This document shows, piece by piece, positions 53,577 to 62,377 of a stretch of DNA of 64,000 nt. Position 1 is the stretch's first letter, and each line of letters opens with the position of its first letter. The stretch is taken from assembly GCF_009695745.1 (NCBI RefSeq), contig NZ_VUNH01000012.1, positions 1-64,000 of the forward strand, read 5' to 3'. The stretch comes from Pyramidobacter porci. GTDB taxonomy: Bacteria > Synergistota > Synergistia > Synergistales > Dethiosulfovibrionaceae. Both the position numbers and the translations under genes were made by a program. Under the pieces are notes generated by a model. That model made no database searches. It worked only from the letters and a program-made list of their open reading frames with translations, and had not been told where the DNA came from.

Positions 53577-54059
53577 TCAGAAGCGGGCGAAGTTCAGTTC
53601 GTTGCCGTGCGCCGTGATCAGACGCGCCACGTCTTCGGTCTTCACGTAGACGGTGGCGGTGTTTTCGTTGGGGTGGATGCCCATCTTTTTGCCGCGGAAA
53701 TCGTCGTCGAAATAAACCGTCACCAGGCGTCCTTCGTCGTTGAGAATGCCGAAGGGCGTGACCGAGCCCCTGGCGAGGCCGAGGATCCGGTTCAGCTCTT
53801 CCTCCGAGGCGAAACTGAGTCGGCGCGTGCCGAAGCGCGCCTTGAAGTCTTTCAGGTCGACGCGCTTTTCTTCCTTGACGGTGATCAGATAATAGCGCTG
53901 TTTTTTGTCGTCGTGGACGAAAAGATTCTTGGCGATCGCCTCGACGTGAGGCAGGCCAAGCGCCAGCATTTCGTCGATGGTATAGACGGGATCGTGCTCC
54001 ACCTTTTCGTAAGCGATCCCTTCGGCGTCCAGCATCGCCATCACTTCCCGCTTGTTCAC
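53577..54059 (-). CDS. YbaK/ProX-type aminoacyl-tRNA deacylase
   Basis: 160 aa, full YbaK/EbsC fold: start MNKREVMAMLDAEGIAYEKVEHDPVYTIDEM, Lys in KNLFVHDDKKQ near 44, GSVTPFGILND near 98 and FRGKKMGIHPNEN near 121. The length and PVYTIDEM segment point to the ProX (prolyl-tRNA editing) subgroup, which clears Ala-tRNA-Pro. Single gene. Confidence 0.85.
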   Translation of the reverse strand: MNKREVMAMLDAEGIAYEKVEHDPVYTIDEMLALGLPHVEAIAKNLFVHDDKKQRYYLITVKEEKRVDLKDFKARFGTRRLSFASEEELNRILGLARGSVTPFGILNDEGRLVTVYFDDDFRGKKMGIHPNENTATVYVKTEDVARLITAHGNELNFARF

Positions 54060-54269
54060 AGTCGTTCAGCTCCTTTGTCTCAAGATGTTTTGATCTTGCC
54101 GCGCCGCGTCTTTCCGCTGTCAAAAACGGCGCCGTCCGTCCAGCGAAAGGGCGCGGCGGGCCGGCGGAGGTCGCCGCCGTATGGCTGAGCGCTCCCTCGA
54201 GATCTGGACAAAATGGCGGCCATCGCTGCTTCTGCTCTCAACGGCGTTGCATGCGAGAACTCTTTGCGC

Positions 54270-54887
54270 TCACCGCGGCGCGAGACAGCCGCGGGAGAGC
54301 ATGTGGGAAAGCAGCTGTGAGATGCTGCCGTAGCCTGTCTTGTTCAGAATCGACGACACGCAGCCTTTGATCGAACTGGGCGAGAGGGCGAGCGCGGCGC
54401 CGATCTCCTCGCGGCTGCGGGAGCTGCAGAGCATGCAGAGCAGCTTGACCTCGCGGCGCGTGAACATGCCGGCGAACGGGTCGGTCTGGCGGAGCATTTC
54501 TTCGCTGGGATAGATCTGGTAGCCGCCCGCCGTGCCGCGGGCGCAGGTGACCAGCCCTTCCTGCACGCAGTTGTAGAAGAGGAAAGAGTCGACGCCCCGC
54601 TCGCGCGCGTCGGCGATCAGCGACGAGTCGGACAGCCCCGTGAGGAACATGATCTTGACGGCGGGAGAGCCTTTTTTTACCGCGGCGGAGCTGCTGAGCG
54701 CGCTCCGCACGCCGTCGAGGGCGACGTCGAACAGAAGCAGATCGGGGCGCAGGCTTTCGCAGACGCCGGGCGCTTCTTCTTCATGTTCCAAAACGGCGGC
54801 GACCTCGAAATCTTTCTGTGCGGCGAGGCAGTCCGAGAGCAGGCGGCGGATCAAGTTCTGGCGGCTGACAACGACAATGTGAACCAT
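54270..54887 (-). CDS. orphan NarL/LuxR-type response regulator with degenerate acidic pocket
   Basis: 205 aa from the ATG at 54887 (AAAGG upstream, weak; a TTG 42 nt earlier is possible). The receiver domain starts VVVSRQN, where active receivers have adjacent acidic residues, but retains Asp in LLLFDVALDG near 58. The C-terminal LuxR helix-turn-helix is FTRREVKLLCMLCSSRSREEIGAALALSPSSIKG. No sensor kinase is nearby. The missing acidic pair suggests phosphorylation-independent control. Confidence 0.75.
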   Translation of the reverse strand: MVHIVVVSRQNLIRRLLSDCLAAQKDFEVAAVLEHEEEAPGVCESLRPDLLLFDVALDGVRSALSSSAAVKKGSPAVKIMFLTGLSDSSLIADARERGVDSFLFYNCVQEGLVTCARGTAGGYQIYPSEEMLRQTDPFAGMFTRREVKLLCMLCSSRSREEIGAALALSPSSIKGCVSSILNKTGYGSISQLLSHMLSRGCLAPR

Positions 54888-55104
54888 CTGATTTCTGAAC
54901 CTTTCTGCGAGTGGTTGAAGTCCTTTCAAAATGCTAACGTTTCTTTGGATCCCTTGTCAAGGACTTTCGGCTAATTTTCTTGGCGCAATTTTAGCCAAGA
55001 GGGGCATTGCGGCGCGCGGCAGCTGTGGATAGAATATGTGAAGACGCCGGGACATGCCCGGGCGATTGGCGGTACGAACCGCCATTTTTCAAGGAGGAAA
55101 AACG

Positions 55105-55548
55105 ATGAAAAAGCTTCTTGCGTTTGTGTTTGTGCTGGCGATGGCCGCCATGGCCTGGGCCGCGCCGATGGATTGCGGCTACTTTACGGCCGACGTGCCC
55201 GAGGGCTGGACGTTCGAGATGGTCCAGCAGGACGACAACTCCGTCACCGGCGTGCTCAAGGCCGCCGACAATTCGCTGGCCTTCACCGTGTCGGCGCTCA
55301 AGGCGTCCGAGCAGCTGACGGTCAAGACGGCCGCCGAGCAGTTCGCCAAAGTCCACGGCGCGACCGATCTCGCCAGGATGGACGGCGAGGGGGAGAGCTA
55401 CGAATACACCGCGACGGTCAACAACGCGCCCGTGTACGCGCAGGTTTTCGTCATCGACGACACCGCGATCGGCTACATCGCCATCGCCGGCGACCACGAG
55501 AGCGATCTCGCCACGAACGTCTTCAACTCCATCGAGTTCAAGAAGTAG
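55105..55548 (+). CDS. small secreted protein, function unknown
   Basis: 147 aa from the ATG behind AAGGAGG. A signal peptide (KKLLAFVFVLAMAAMAWA) leads to a mature domain beginning MDCGYFTADVPEGWTFEMVQ, reminiscent of PsbP/DcrB-like small lipid-free periplasmic proteins. No catalytic motif is seen. Single gene followed by a hairpin repeat. Confidence 0.7.
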   Translation: MKKLLAFVFVLAMAAMAWAAPMDCGYFTADVPEGWTFEMVQQDDNSVTGVLKAADNSLAFTVSALKASEQLTVKTAAEQFAKVHGATDLARMDGEGESYEYTATVNNAPVYAQVFVIDDTAIGYIAIAGDHESDLATNVFNSIEFKK

Positions 55549-55600
55549 GCGTTCGTTTTTTAACGAAAGCGGCCGCGGAGGCGCAAAAAATCATCGATAT

Positions 55601-55670
55601 AAAAGGGAATCCCCAACGAGTTCATGCCGTTGGGGATTCTCTTTTTTTTTTCGTCTCCGCGGCGCGGCGG
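55601..55670. repeat. hairpin repeat element, copy A
   Basis: A 14-bp inverted repeat (55605-55618 with 55628-55641) followed by a T-run works as a terminator for the preceding gene. It is then followed by the 19-nt tail CGTCTCCGCGGCGCGGCGG. A related copy with the identical tail lies at 59472-59540; the hairpin loop is inverted between the copies. Confidence 0.7.
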
Positions 55671-55726
55671 CATGCTCTCGATGCGGTCCCGTTCGCTACG
55701 AGCCTTTTCATGTCTTTTCGTCCGAT

Positions 55727-55755
55727 TTGATGAGGAAATCATGAATCGGTATAAT
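55727..55755 (+). promoter_or_regulatory. sigma-70-type promoter of the TetR gene
   Basis: TTGATG (55727-55732), a 17-bp spacer and a perfect TATAAT (55750-55755). A short CACGCTTC / GAAGCGTG inverted repeat (55765-55796) follows the expected start of transcription and might be the regulator's own operator. Confidence 0.6.
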
Positions 55756-55940
55756 TAAAAGTATCACGCTTCACATAATATGCGGCGCGAAGCGTGCCTG
55801 TTATTTTGGGCAGTCCGTAAAAAAGCGGGAATCTTCATGTCCGGCCGCGGACTTCGAGATCTCCTTGATTTATCTTCCGATTCGGAAAGGGAACTGCGGG
55901 TCCAGAGTAAAAAAAACAGTTGCCGTTGGCGGGGGAGCGC

Positions 55941-56489
55941 ATGAAAAGAAAAACAGCAAGAGAAATATTCGCGGAGTCTTTCCGGGAGCTGGCGGAAAAT
56001 AAATCCGTCGATAAGATTACGGTTAGAGAAATCGCCGATAACTGCGGCTACTCGTCCGCAACCTTTTACCGGCAGTTCCGGGACAAGTATGATCTCATTG
56101 CATGGGACTATAGCAGAAGACTTGAAGCGATCATGCTGCAGATTGGCGTAAAAGAGTGTTCCTGGAGGCAGTCGCTTATCGATGCGGCGAACTACTTTCA
56201 GGAGCAGAAGCGCTATCTTGCCAATCTGTTTCTTCATACCAGCGGACTTGATTCGTTTATCTGCAACATGAGTGAGATTCATTTCAGCTGCCTGAAAGAA
56301 ATCGTCCAGCGAGTATCACAGACGACGCGGCTTGATGCGAAAACGGAAATGTATATCCGCATTTATGTCCTTGGGACTGTTCATCTGACGTGTGAGTGGA
56401 TTTTGGGAAACTACAGCGTCAGCCCAAAAGAGCTGGCGGAAGTTTACGAAAACTCGCTGCCGGAGCCGTTGCGCCAGTATCTCTGCTGA
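55941..56489 (+). CDS. TetR/AcrR-family regulator
   Basis: 182 aa from the ATG behind GGGGGAG. The N-terminal helix-turn-helix (ITVREIADNCGYSSATFYRQFRDKYDLIAWDYS) is followed by an all-helical ligand domain of the DhaS-like size class. It is first in a less GC-rich block with a ferritin-like gene, a MarR remnant and a ThrRS. Target genes are unknown but the ferritin-like gene 215 nt downstream is a candidate. Confidence 0.85.
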   Translation: MKRKTAREIFAESFRELAENKSVDKITVREIADNCGYSSATFYRQFRDKYDLIAWDYSRRLEAIMLQIGVKECSWRQSLIDAANYFQEQKRYLANLFLHTSGLDSFICNMSEIHFSCLKEIVQRVSQTTRLDAKTEMYIRIYVLGTVHLTCEWILGNYSVSPKELAEVYENSLPEPLRQYLC

Positions 56490-56704
56490 AAATGAGAGAA
56501 ATTGCCGGTATTGTATCGTCATGAGAATTCGAGCCGGGATTCTCAATTGAAATTCTTCTTGGAGCGAATAGAATAATATACACGCGCAATACTACGGCGC
56601 GCAGTCATCAACCGATGTCATGTTCGCAGAGGGACAGAACGGTCGTCGCTGCGAGCAAGATAGATTGACGTTCAACAAAGAAAAGATAAACGGAGGTTTT
56701 TCCC

Positions 56705-57163
56705 ATGGAACGGAACGAAAAAGTCATCGCCGGGCTTCAGGTGATCGTAACGGAGCTTTCTCAGCAGGCTGACGGACACGCGATCCAGTCCAGGATCTTT
56801 GCGAGCGAAGGTTTTACGAAGCTGGCTGATAAATATGCGGCGCATGCGGCAGAAGAGCGCGGCTATGTAGATAAGTGCATCGACCGCATTCTTGACCTCG
56901 GCGGAGAGGTGAAACTGGAAGCCAAAAAAGAAGCGCCTTTGTACAAAGATCCGGTGGAGTGGGTCAAGTACGACCTGCAGGTTTCCAGGACTGGACTGTC
57001 CTGGCTTGCCGCTCTTGTTGAAGAGGCCCGGACGGATTACACGACCTTCGATTTTCTGAAAAAATACTATCAGGACGAGGAAGAAGATATGTACTGGGGC
57101 GAAACTCAACTTGAGCTGATCGAGTGCATCGGCAGACAAAATTGGCTTGTTCAGCAGTTGTAG
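56705..57163 (+). CDS. ferritin-like / bacterioferritin-related protein
   Basis: 152 aa, four-helix-bundle pattern. The helix AAHAAEERGYVDKCIDRILDLGGEV near 40-64 corresponds to the bacterioferritin E-x-x-H helix, but the His position is Tyr (EERGY). A second acidic helix, YYQDEEEDMYWGETQLELIECIG, lies near 120-142. Iron binding may thus be altered. Behind AACGGAGG, and ended by the terminator at 57192. Confidence 0.65.
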   Translation: MERNEKVIAGLQVIVTELSQQADGHAIQSRIFASEGFTKLADKYAAHAAEERGYVDKCIDRILDLGGEVKLEAKKEAPLYKDPVEWVKYDLQVSRTGLSWLAALVEEARTDYTTFDFLKKYYQDEEEDMYWGETQLELIECIGRQNWLVQQL

Positions 57164-57191
57164 ACGGCAAGCAGGAAACAAAGGCATCCGC

Positions 57192-57232
57192 AAGAGGCTG
57201 ACGGCGCAGAAATGTGCGCACGTCAGCCTCTT
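57192..57232 (+). terminator. terminator after ferritin-like gene
   Basis: Perfect 12-bp stem AAGAGGCTGACG / CGTCAGCCTCTT followed by TTG. Confidence 0.7.
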
Positions 57233-57283
57233 TGAAAATCTGTAAAGGGAGGAGCCTTTGCGGAGCGGATATTATATAGATAA

Positions 57284-57532
57284 ATGCCGCCGCCGGGATT
57301 GCAAAAAGTCTGCGCCGTGAAAGCCAGTAGCGGCTCGCGCGCTTTACGTCTGTGCGAAAGAAACGGCTCGCGAGTCCTAAGGGAAAAAGCGGCGGAAATC
57401 GCTTTTGCGGTGAGAAACTGCATTGCCTTTTCGGACGAAGAGCGGTCGAGACTGGACGGAATGCTGAGCGATGCGCTGTGTGGTGTGGGAATGAAAAATG
57501 AATATGCCGATCCGGTACGTTTAAGAGAGTGA
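57284..57532 (+). pseudogene. possible MarR-type regulator remnant
   Basis: An 82-codon frame without a clear ribosome site. Its C-terminal half (GSRVLREKAAEIAFAVRNC, then FSDEERSRLDGMLSDAL) resembles the last helix pair of MarR proteins, while the winged-helix part is absent. I read it as the 3' end of a MarR gene whose front was lost, just before thrS. Weak evidence; could also be a small unknown gene. Confidence 0.35.
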
Positions 57533-57538
57533 TCCGAT

Positions 57539-59323
57539 ATGAAGGTTTTATTTAATGACGGACATGTGGGCGAATGCCCCGAAGAACTGGAACTCAGAGT
57601 CTTGCGCCATTCGGCTGCGCACATCATGGCACAGGCGGTAAAGCGCCTGTATCCCGACGCGCATTTTGCATACGGTCCGGCGACGGACGAGGGCTTCTAT
57701 TATGATATAGACATCGGCGACAGAACGTTAAGCGATGAAGACCTTCCGGCGGTCGAGGCGGAGATGCAGAAAATCGTCGGTGAGAACCTTCCTTTCAAGG
57801 TCTCTTCCCTGCTGCGGACCGAAGCGGTTCGTCTGATGCAGGAGCGCGGTGAAAAATATAAAGCCGAGCATATCAGCGACCTGCCGGAAGACGCCGTTAT
57901 CACGTTCTATCAGCAGGGCGAATATATTGATATGTGCGTAGGGCCTCATCTGACTTATACGAAAGCGCTGAAATCCTTCAAGCTGACGGCCGTTTCTGGC
58001 GCGTACTGGAAGAACAACCGGGAAAACAAGATGCTCACGCGTCTAAACGGCGTGGCGTTCCGCACGAAAGAAGAGCTGGCGGAATACGAGAGGCAGGCCG
58101 AAGAAGCGAAAGCGCGGGATCACCGCCGTATCGGCAAAGAAATGAAACTGTTCATGACGGACGATCTGGTCGGCAAAGGGCTTCCGATGTTTCTGCCGAA
58201 AGGCTACGCCGTATGGCAGCAGCTTGAGGCATACATCAAAGAGAAAGAACGCATGCTGGGGTATCAGCACGTCATGACGCCTTGCGTGGGAACTGTCGGC
58301 CTTTACGAGACCAGCGGACACTGGGCGCATTATAAGGAAAACATGTTCCCCGTGATGGAGGTCGAGGACGAGAAGTTTGTGCTGCGCCCCATGAACTGCC
58401 CTCATCATATGATGATCTATGCAAACCAGCGTCATTCCTACCGTGATCTGCCCCTCCGCATCGGGGAGATTGCCCACGACTTTCGCTTTGAGCCAAGCGG
58501 AACGCTGAAAGGCATCGAGCGCGGACGGCATTTTTGTCAGAATGACGCGCATCTGTTCGTCACGCCGGATCAGATCAGAGACGAAGTTGGCCGCGTCGTG
58601 GATCTCATCTTTGATGTCTATAAGGATTTTGGGATTACGGACTATCGCTGCGTGCTCTCTCTTCGCGATCCGGAGGACAAAGTGAAATACTATCAGGACG
58701 ACGAGATGTGGACGCATGCGGAGAGCGCCCTGCGGGCGGTGCTGACGGAGCTGGGGGTTCAGTTCTCCGAGGAGATCGGAGAGGCCGCCTTCTATGGTCC
58801 GAAACTGGATGTCAATGTAAAGCCTGCGGTGGGGGCAGAGTACACCTTGTCCACCTGCCAGCTCGATTTCTGCTTGCCTGAGCGTTTCCATCTGAAATAT
58901 ACCGACAGAGATGGGACGGAGAAGACTCCCGTGGTGCTTCACCGGGCTATCTTAGGCAGTCTGGATAGATTTATGGCCTATCTGATCGAAGAAACAAAAG
59001 GTGCCTTCCCCGTGTGGCTGGCTCCGGTCCAAATCAAGGTGCTGCCGGTTTCGGAAAAGAGTCTGGACTACGCCGGGAAGGTCTACGAAGAGCTGCGGAG
59101 GGCGCACTTGCGCGTCGAATTGGACGAGCGCAATGAAAAGATCGGTTATAAGATCCGCAGCGCGCGGCAGGATGATAAGGTGCCCTATATGGTGATTATC
59201 GGCGAAAAAGAAAGCGAAGAAGGGAAAATTTCTGTCCGGGACCGTGCTACGGACCGGACTGCAACCTGCCTGTTGGAGTCGTTTGTTGAAAAAGTGCGGG
59301 AAGAGATACGGAATCATCGCTGA
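57539..59323 (+). CDS. thrS: threonyl-tRNA synthetase lacking the TGS domain
   Basis: 594 aa against ~640 for usual ThrRS. It opens almost directly with the editing domain (LRHSAAHIMAQAVKRLYPD near 17-40; second editing motif YIDMCVGPH near 130), so the ~60-residue N-terminal TGS domain is missing. The class II core is intact: Zn ligands in RPMNCPHHMMIY, NDAHLF and VVLHRAILGS. The anticodon-binding domain follows (~490-594). Codon use is less GC-biased than the neighbours, suggesting transfer. It may be a second ThrRS, as some bacteria keep TGS-less copies expressed under threonine or antibiotic stress. Confidence 0.9.
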   Translation: MKVLFNDGHVGECPEELELRVLRHSAAHIMAQAVKRLYPDAHFAYGPATDEGFYYDIDIGDRTLSDEDLPAVEAEMQKIVGENLPFKVSSLLRTEAVRLMQERGEKYKAEHISDLPEDAVITFYQQGEYIDMCVGPHLTYTKALKSFKLTAVSGAYWKNNRENKMLTRLNGVAFRTKEELAEYERQAEEAKARDHRRIGKEMKLFMTDDLVGKGLPMFLPKGYAVWQQLEAYIKEKERMLGYQHVMTPCVGTVGLYETSGHWAHYKENMFPVMEVEDEKFVLRPMNCPHHMMIYANQRHSYRDLPLRIGEIAHDFRFEPSGTLKGIERGRHFCQNDAHLFVTPDQIRDEVGRVVDLIFDVYKDFGITDYRCVLSLRDPEDKVKYYQDDEMWTHAESALRAVLTELGVQFSEEIGEAAFYGPKLDVNVKPAVGAEYTLSTCQLDFCLPERFHLKYTDRDGTEKTPVVLHRAILGSLDRFMAYLIEETKGAFPVWLAPVQIKVLPVSEKSLDYAGKVYEELRRAHLRVELDERNEKIGYKIRSARQDDKVPYMVIIGEKESEEGKISVRDRATDRTATCLLESFVEKVREEIRNHR

Positions 59324-59471
59324 TAGATAAGAAACCGTCCGGCGTCATGTTTGCCGTCAAGAGGCAAAGCGAGCGAGTATGCAGGCGACACCGTTGCCCC
59401 GTTTGTCAAAATTTCGTCGAGAGCGGCGCCCGTTTCCTGGCGAGAGCCGCCACGAAAGAAAATCATTGTGC

Positions 59472-59540
59472 AAAAAAAGGAATCTCCAACGGCATGAATC
59501 CGTTGGAGATTCCTTTTTTTGCGTCTCCGCGGCGCGGCGG
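59472..59540. repeat. hairpin repeat element, copy B
   Basis: GGAATCTCCAACG / CGTTGGAGATTCC hairpin with A- and T-runs, followed by the same 19-nt tail CGTCTCCGCGGCGCGGCGG (59522-59540) as copy A. It may also serve as terminator of thrS and of the convergent pepC. Confidence 0.7.
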
Positions 59541-59554
59541 CTTTCGTTTAAAAA

Positions 59555-60889
59555 CTACTCAGCCAGCGTGCCCATGGGATCCCACGGGAAGAAGTGCAGC
59601 GGCTCGGTTTCCAGCGCGGCGAGCTGCTTCTCGCTGAGGTGCTTTTTGTTGATCACGGCCTGATAGACGTACTGGTCGAACCAGCCGCCGTCCATCAGAT
59701 AATAGCCTTTGTCGCCGTGCTCGTCGCCCCAGCTGTTCTCGATCTTCCAGCGGTTGGGCTTGCCCGCGGCGTCGAGGTTGACGCCGGTGATGACCATGGC
59801 GTGGTTCATGGCGCTGTCGCGCAGGTCGAGACGCTCGCCCTTGGTCATGGCGAAGTCCATCGCGAAGGTGCCCTCGTAGTCGAAGCAGGCGTCGCTCCAG
59901 ATGCCCATGTCGCGCGCGCCCTTCTTGCCGACGTCGGAGCCGAACCAGACGCACTCGCCGTCTTTGAGCTGGCGCACGATCAGGTCTTTGAGCTCCTCCA
60001 TGGGCAGGTTGAGGTAGCGCACGGGGCGCCCTTCGGCGACGTTGCCCAGCCAGTCGATGGCGACGGCGCGGTAGAACGGCTTGTCGGCGGTGGGGGAGTT
60101 GATCAGGCTGACGTAATCGTTTTTCAGGTCGAGGCCGACGTACTTTTCGTAAAAGCTTTTCGGGGTCAGCTCGCGATCGGCGTGGAAGTTCTTGTCCTTG
60201 TCGACGTACTCGAAGTCGAACATCTGCGGCGGTTCCCCGAAGCACAGACACAGCAGCGCGTACACCTCGTCCATCATCTGTAATTTTAGGTCGTGCGGAT
60301 CGCCGCCTTTGGCCGCTTCGGCGCGCAGCCGGGCGGCGTCGCGGCGCAGCTTGGCGTTGAGCAGTTTGTTCATGTCGGCGGTGTTGCTGCTCTGGAACGT
60401 CTCTTCCATGGCCGACTTGGGGGCGACGCCGTACTTGGCGACCAGGTTGACGAACATGTCCCACTGGCCGCCGTCCTGGACGCCTGTCTCGAGGACGTAG
60501 CTCAGCAGCCGGTCGTCGACGGGCCTGTCGGCCAGCGCGATGACGCTTTCGAGGAAGTAATTGGCCTTTTCGAACTTGTCCCAGAAGGCCGTGTAGTTCT
60601 GCGAAAACTCCAGCTCGGCGAGGTTCAGCTTTTTGGCCGTCAGCTCGCGCAGCACGTTGAGCGCGGCGAAGATCCAGCAGCGGCCGCTCTTTTTCTGATT
60701 GGCGGCGGGCAGCGTGGGGACGACGTGCGAAAAGCGGAACTGCGCGGCGTTGCGCCCTTTTGAACTGAACGCGACGTCGCCGACGCCGTGCTTCGACAGC
60801 GCGTTGCCGACCGCCCGGTACAGCGCGCTTCCCTCGTAACGCGCCCGATACTCGGCGCGCTGCTGTTCGGAAATTCCCTCAAATGACAT
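59555..60889 (-). CDS. pepC: aminopeptidase C (bleomycin hydrolase family)
   Basis: 444 aa, the normal C1B length. Papain-like triad visible: Cys in KKSGRCWIFAALN near 71, His in DSAMNHAMVITG near 365 and Asn in KIENSWGDEHGD near 388. A cytoplasmic hexameric peptidase that removes N-terminal residues from small peptides, well suited to the peptide diet. GAGAGAG precedes the start. Confidence 0.95.
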   Translation of the reverse strand: MSFEGISEQQRAEYRARYEGSALYRAVGNALSKHGVGDVAFSSKGRNAAQFRFSHVVPTLPAANQKKSGRCWIFAALNVLRELTAKKLNLAELEFSQNYTAFWDKFEKANYFLESVIALADRPVDDRLLSYVLETGVQDGGQWDMFVNLVAKYGVAPKSAMEETFQSSNTADMNKLLNAKLRRDAARLRAEAAKGGDPHDLKLQMMDEVYALLCLCFGEPPQMFDFEYVDKDKNFHADRELTPKSFYEKYVGLDLKNDYVSLINSPTADKPFYRAVAIDWLGNVAEGRPVRYLNLPMEELKDLIVRQLKDGECVWFGSDVGKKGARDMGIWSDACFDYEGTFAMDFAMTKGERLDLRDSAMNHAMVITGVNLDAAGKPNRWKIENSWGDEHGDKGYYLMDGGWFDQYVYQAVINKKHLSEKQLAALETEPLHFFPWDPMGTLAE

Positions 60890-60996
60890 GACTCTCTCTC
60901 CTTCGTGAGAATGTGCCGGCCGTATGTCCGGCGGCCGATATTTCCGCCGCTATCATAATGCGGCCGTCCGCGCTTTACAAGCGGAAGTTTTGTACT

Positions 60997-62190
60997 TTAC
61001 CGCCCGCGCCGGCGCAGGATCTCGTCGAGGAGGCGGTGGGCGGCTTCGTCCTTGCTCATCAGCGGCAGCTCGGTCTCGGCGTCGGCGGTGATCAGCGTGA
61101 GGACGTTGGTGTCGCCGCCGAAGCCGGCGCCGGCGACTTTGAGGCTGTTGGCGGCGATCATCTGCACGCGCTTTTTGGCGAGCTTGGCGCGCGAGTTCTC
61201 GAGCAGGTTCTCCGTCTCCATGGAGAAGCCGCAGATGAACTGACCGGCGCGGCGCTCGCCCAGATATTTGAGGATGTCGGCGGTGCGTTCCAGCGGCAGG
61301 CTCATGTCCGCGTCCTGTTTCTTGATCTTGTTCTCGGAAACGGCGGCGGGTCGGTAGTCGGCGACGGCGGCGGCCTTGACGACGATGGTGCTTCGGTCGA
61401 AGCGCGAGACGACGGCGTCGAACATGTCCTGCGCGCTGACGACGCTGACCAGATCGACGAAGGGCGGTTTTTTCAGAGCGACGGGGCCGGATATCAGCGT
61501 CACCTGCGCGCCGCGCATGGCGGCGGCGCGGGCGACGGCGTAGCCCATGCGGCCCGTTGAGTGGTTGGTAAGGAAGCGCACGGGGTCGAGCGCCTCCCGC
61601 GTGGGGCCGGCGGTGACGAGCACGCGCTCGCCGGTCAGGTCCTTTTCGCAGGCGGCGAAGTGCTCGATGAAGTCGAGGATGTCCTCCGGCTCGGGCATTT
61701 TGCCGCGTCCCGTGTCGCCGCAGGCCAGGCGCCCCTCGGCCGGCTCCATCACGTGCCAGCCGCGGCGGCGCAGCGTGGCCAGGTTTTCCTGCGTGGCGGC
61801 GTTGTCGAGCATGTGAGTGTTCATGGCGGGCACGACGATGCGGCAGCCTGTAAACGGCAGCACGGTGCTGGTGAGCATGTCGTCGGCGATGCCGTGGGCG
61901 ATTTTGGCGATCACGTCGGCGGTGGCGGGCGCGATCACGAGCGCGTCGGCCTCGGCGGCCAGCGCGATGTGGCGGACGACGGACGGATCGGCGCGGTCGA
62001 AGACGTCGTCGAAGACGCGGCGGTGCGTCAGGGCCTCGAACGTGACGGGCGCGACGAACTGCTCCGCGGCCTTGGTCATCACTACCTGCACTGCGCAGCC
62101 GCGCTTCGTCAGCGCCGAAGCCAGCGACGCGATCTTGTAGGCGGCGATGCCGCCGCTCACTCCCAGCAGAATGTTTTTCCCCTCGAGCAT
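60997..62190 (-). CDS. coaBC: bifunctional phosphopantothenoylcysteine decarboxylase / synthetase
   Basis: 397 aa from the ATG at 62190 (AAGGAGG). The CoaC flavoprotein half (GVSGGIAAYK near 10; catalytic PAMNTHMLDN near 121-130) is followed by the CoaB half (VLVTAGPTREALDPVRFLTN near 193 and NHSTGRMGYAVA). It catalyses the second and third steps of coenzyme A synthesis from 4'-phosphopantothenate. It is divergent from coaX, so both CoA genes share the 62191-62377 spacer. Confidence 0.96.
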   Translation of the reverse strand: MLEGKNILLGVSGGIAAYKIASLASALTKRGCAVQVVMTKAAEQFVAPVTFEALTHRRVFDDVFDRADPSVVRHIALAAEADALVIAPATADVIAKIAHGIADDMLTSTVLPFTGCRIVVPAMNTHMLDNAATQENLATLRRRGWHVMEPAEGRLACGDTGRGKMPEPEDILDFIEHFAACEKDLTGERVLVTAGPTREALDPVRFLTNHSTGRMGYAVARAAAMRGAQVTLISGPVALKKPPFVDLVSVVSAQDMFDAVVSRFDRSTIVVKAAAVADYRPAAVSENKIKKQDADMSLPLERTADILKYLGERRAGQFICGFSMETENLLENSRAKLAKKRVQMIAANSLKVAGAGFGGDTNVLTLITADAETELPLMSKDEAAHRLLDEILRRRGR

Positions 62191-62377
62191 GAAAAGCGCC
62201 TCCTTCACAAGGCGAAGATGAGTTGCCGTTCCCGAGCCAAGTATACCAAAAAGCGGACGGCGCGCGAAAAAAATCCGCGCCTCCGCGCTTGCGAAAAATT
62301 TCTCGGCCGTTATACTGAAAGCGCACGATCGCCGCGAGGAATCCGCGGCATGACGAATATTGCGGGAGGAAAAAAAC

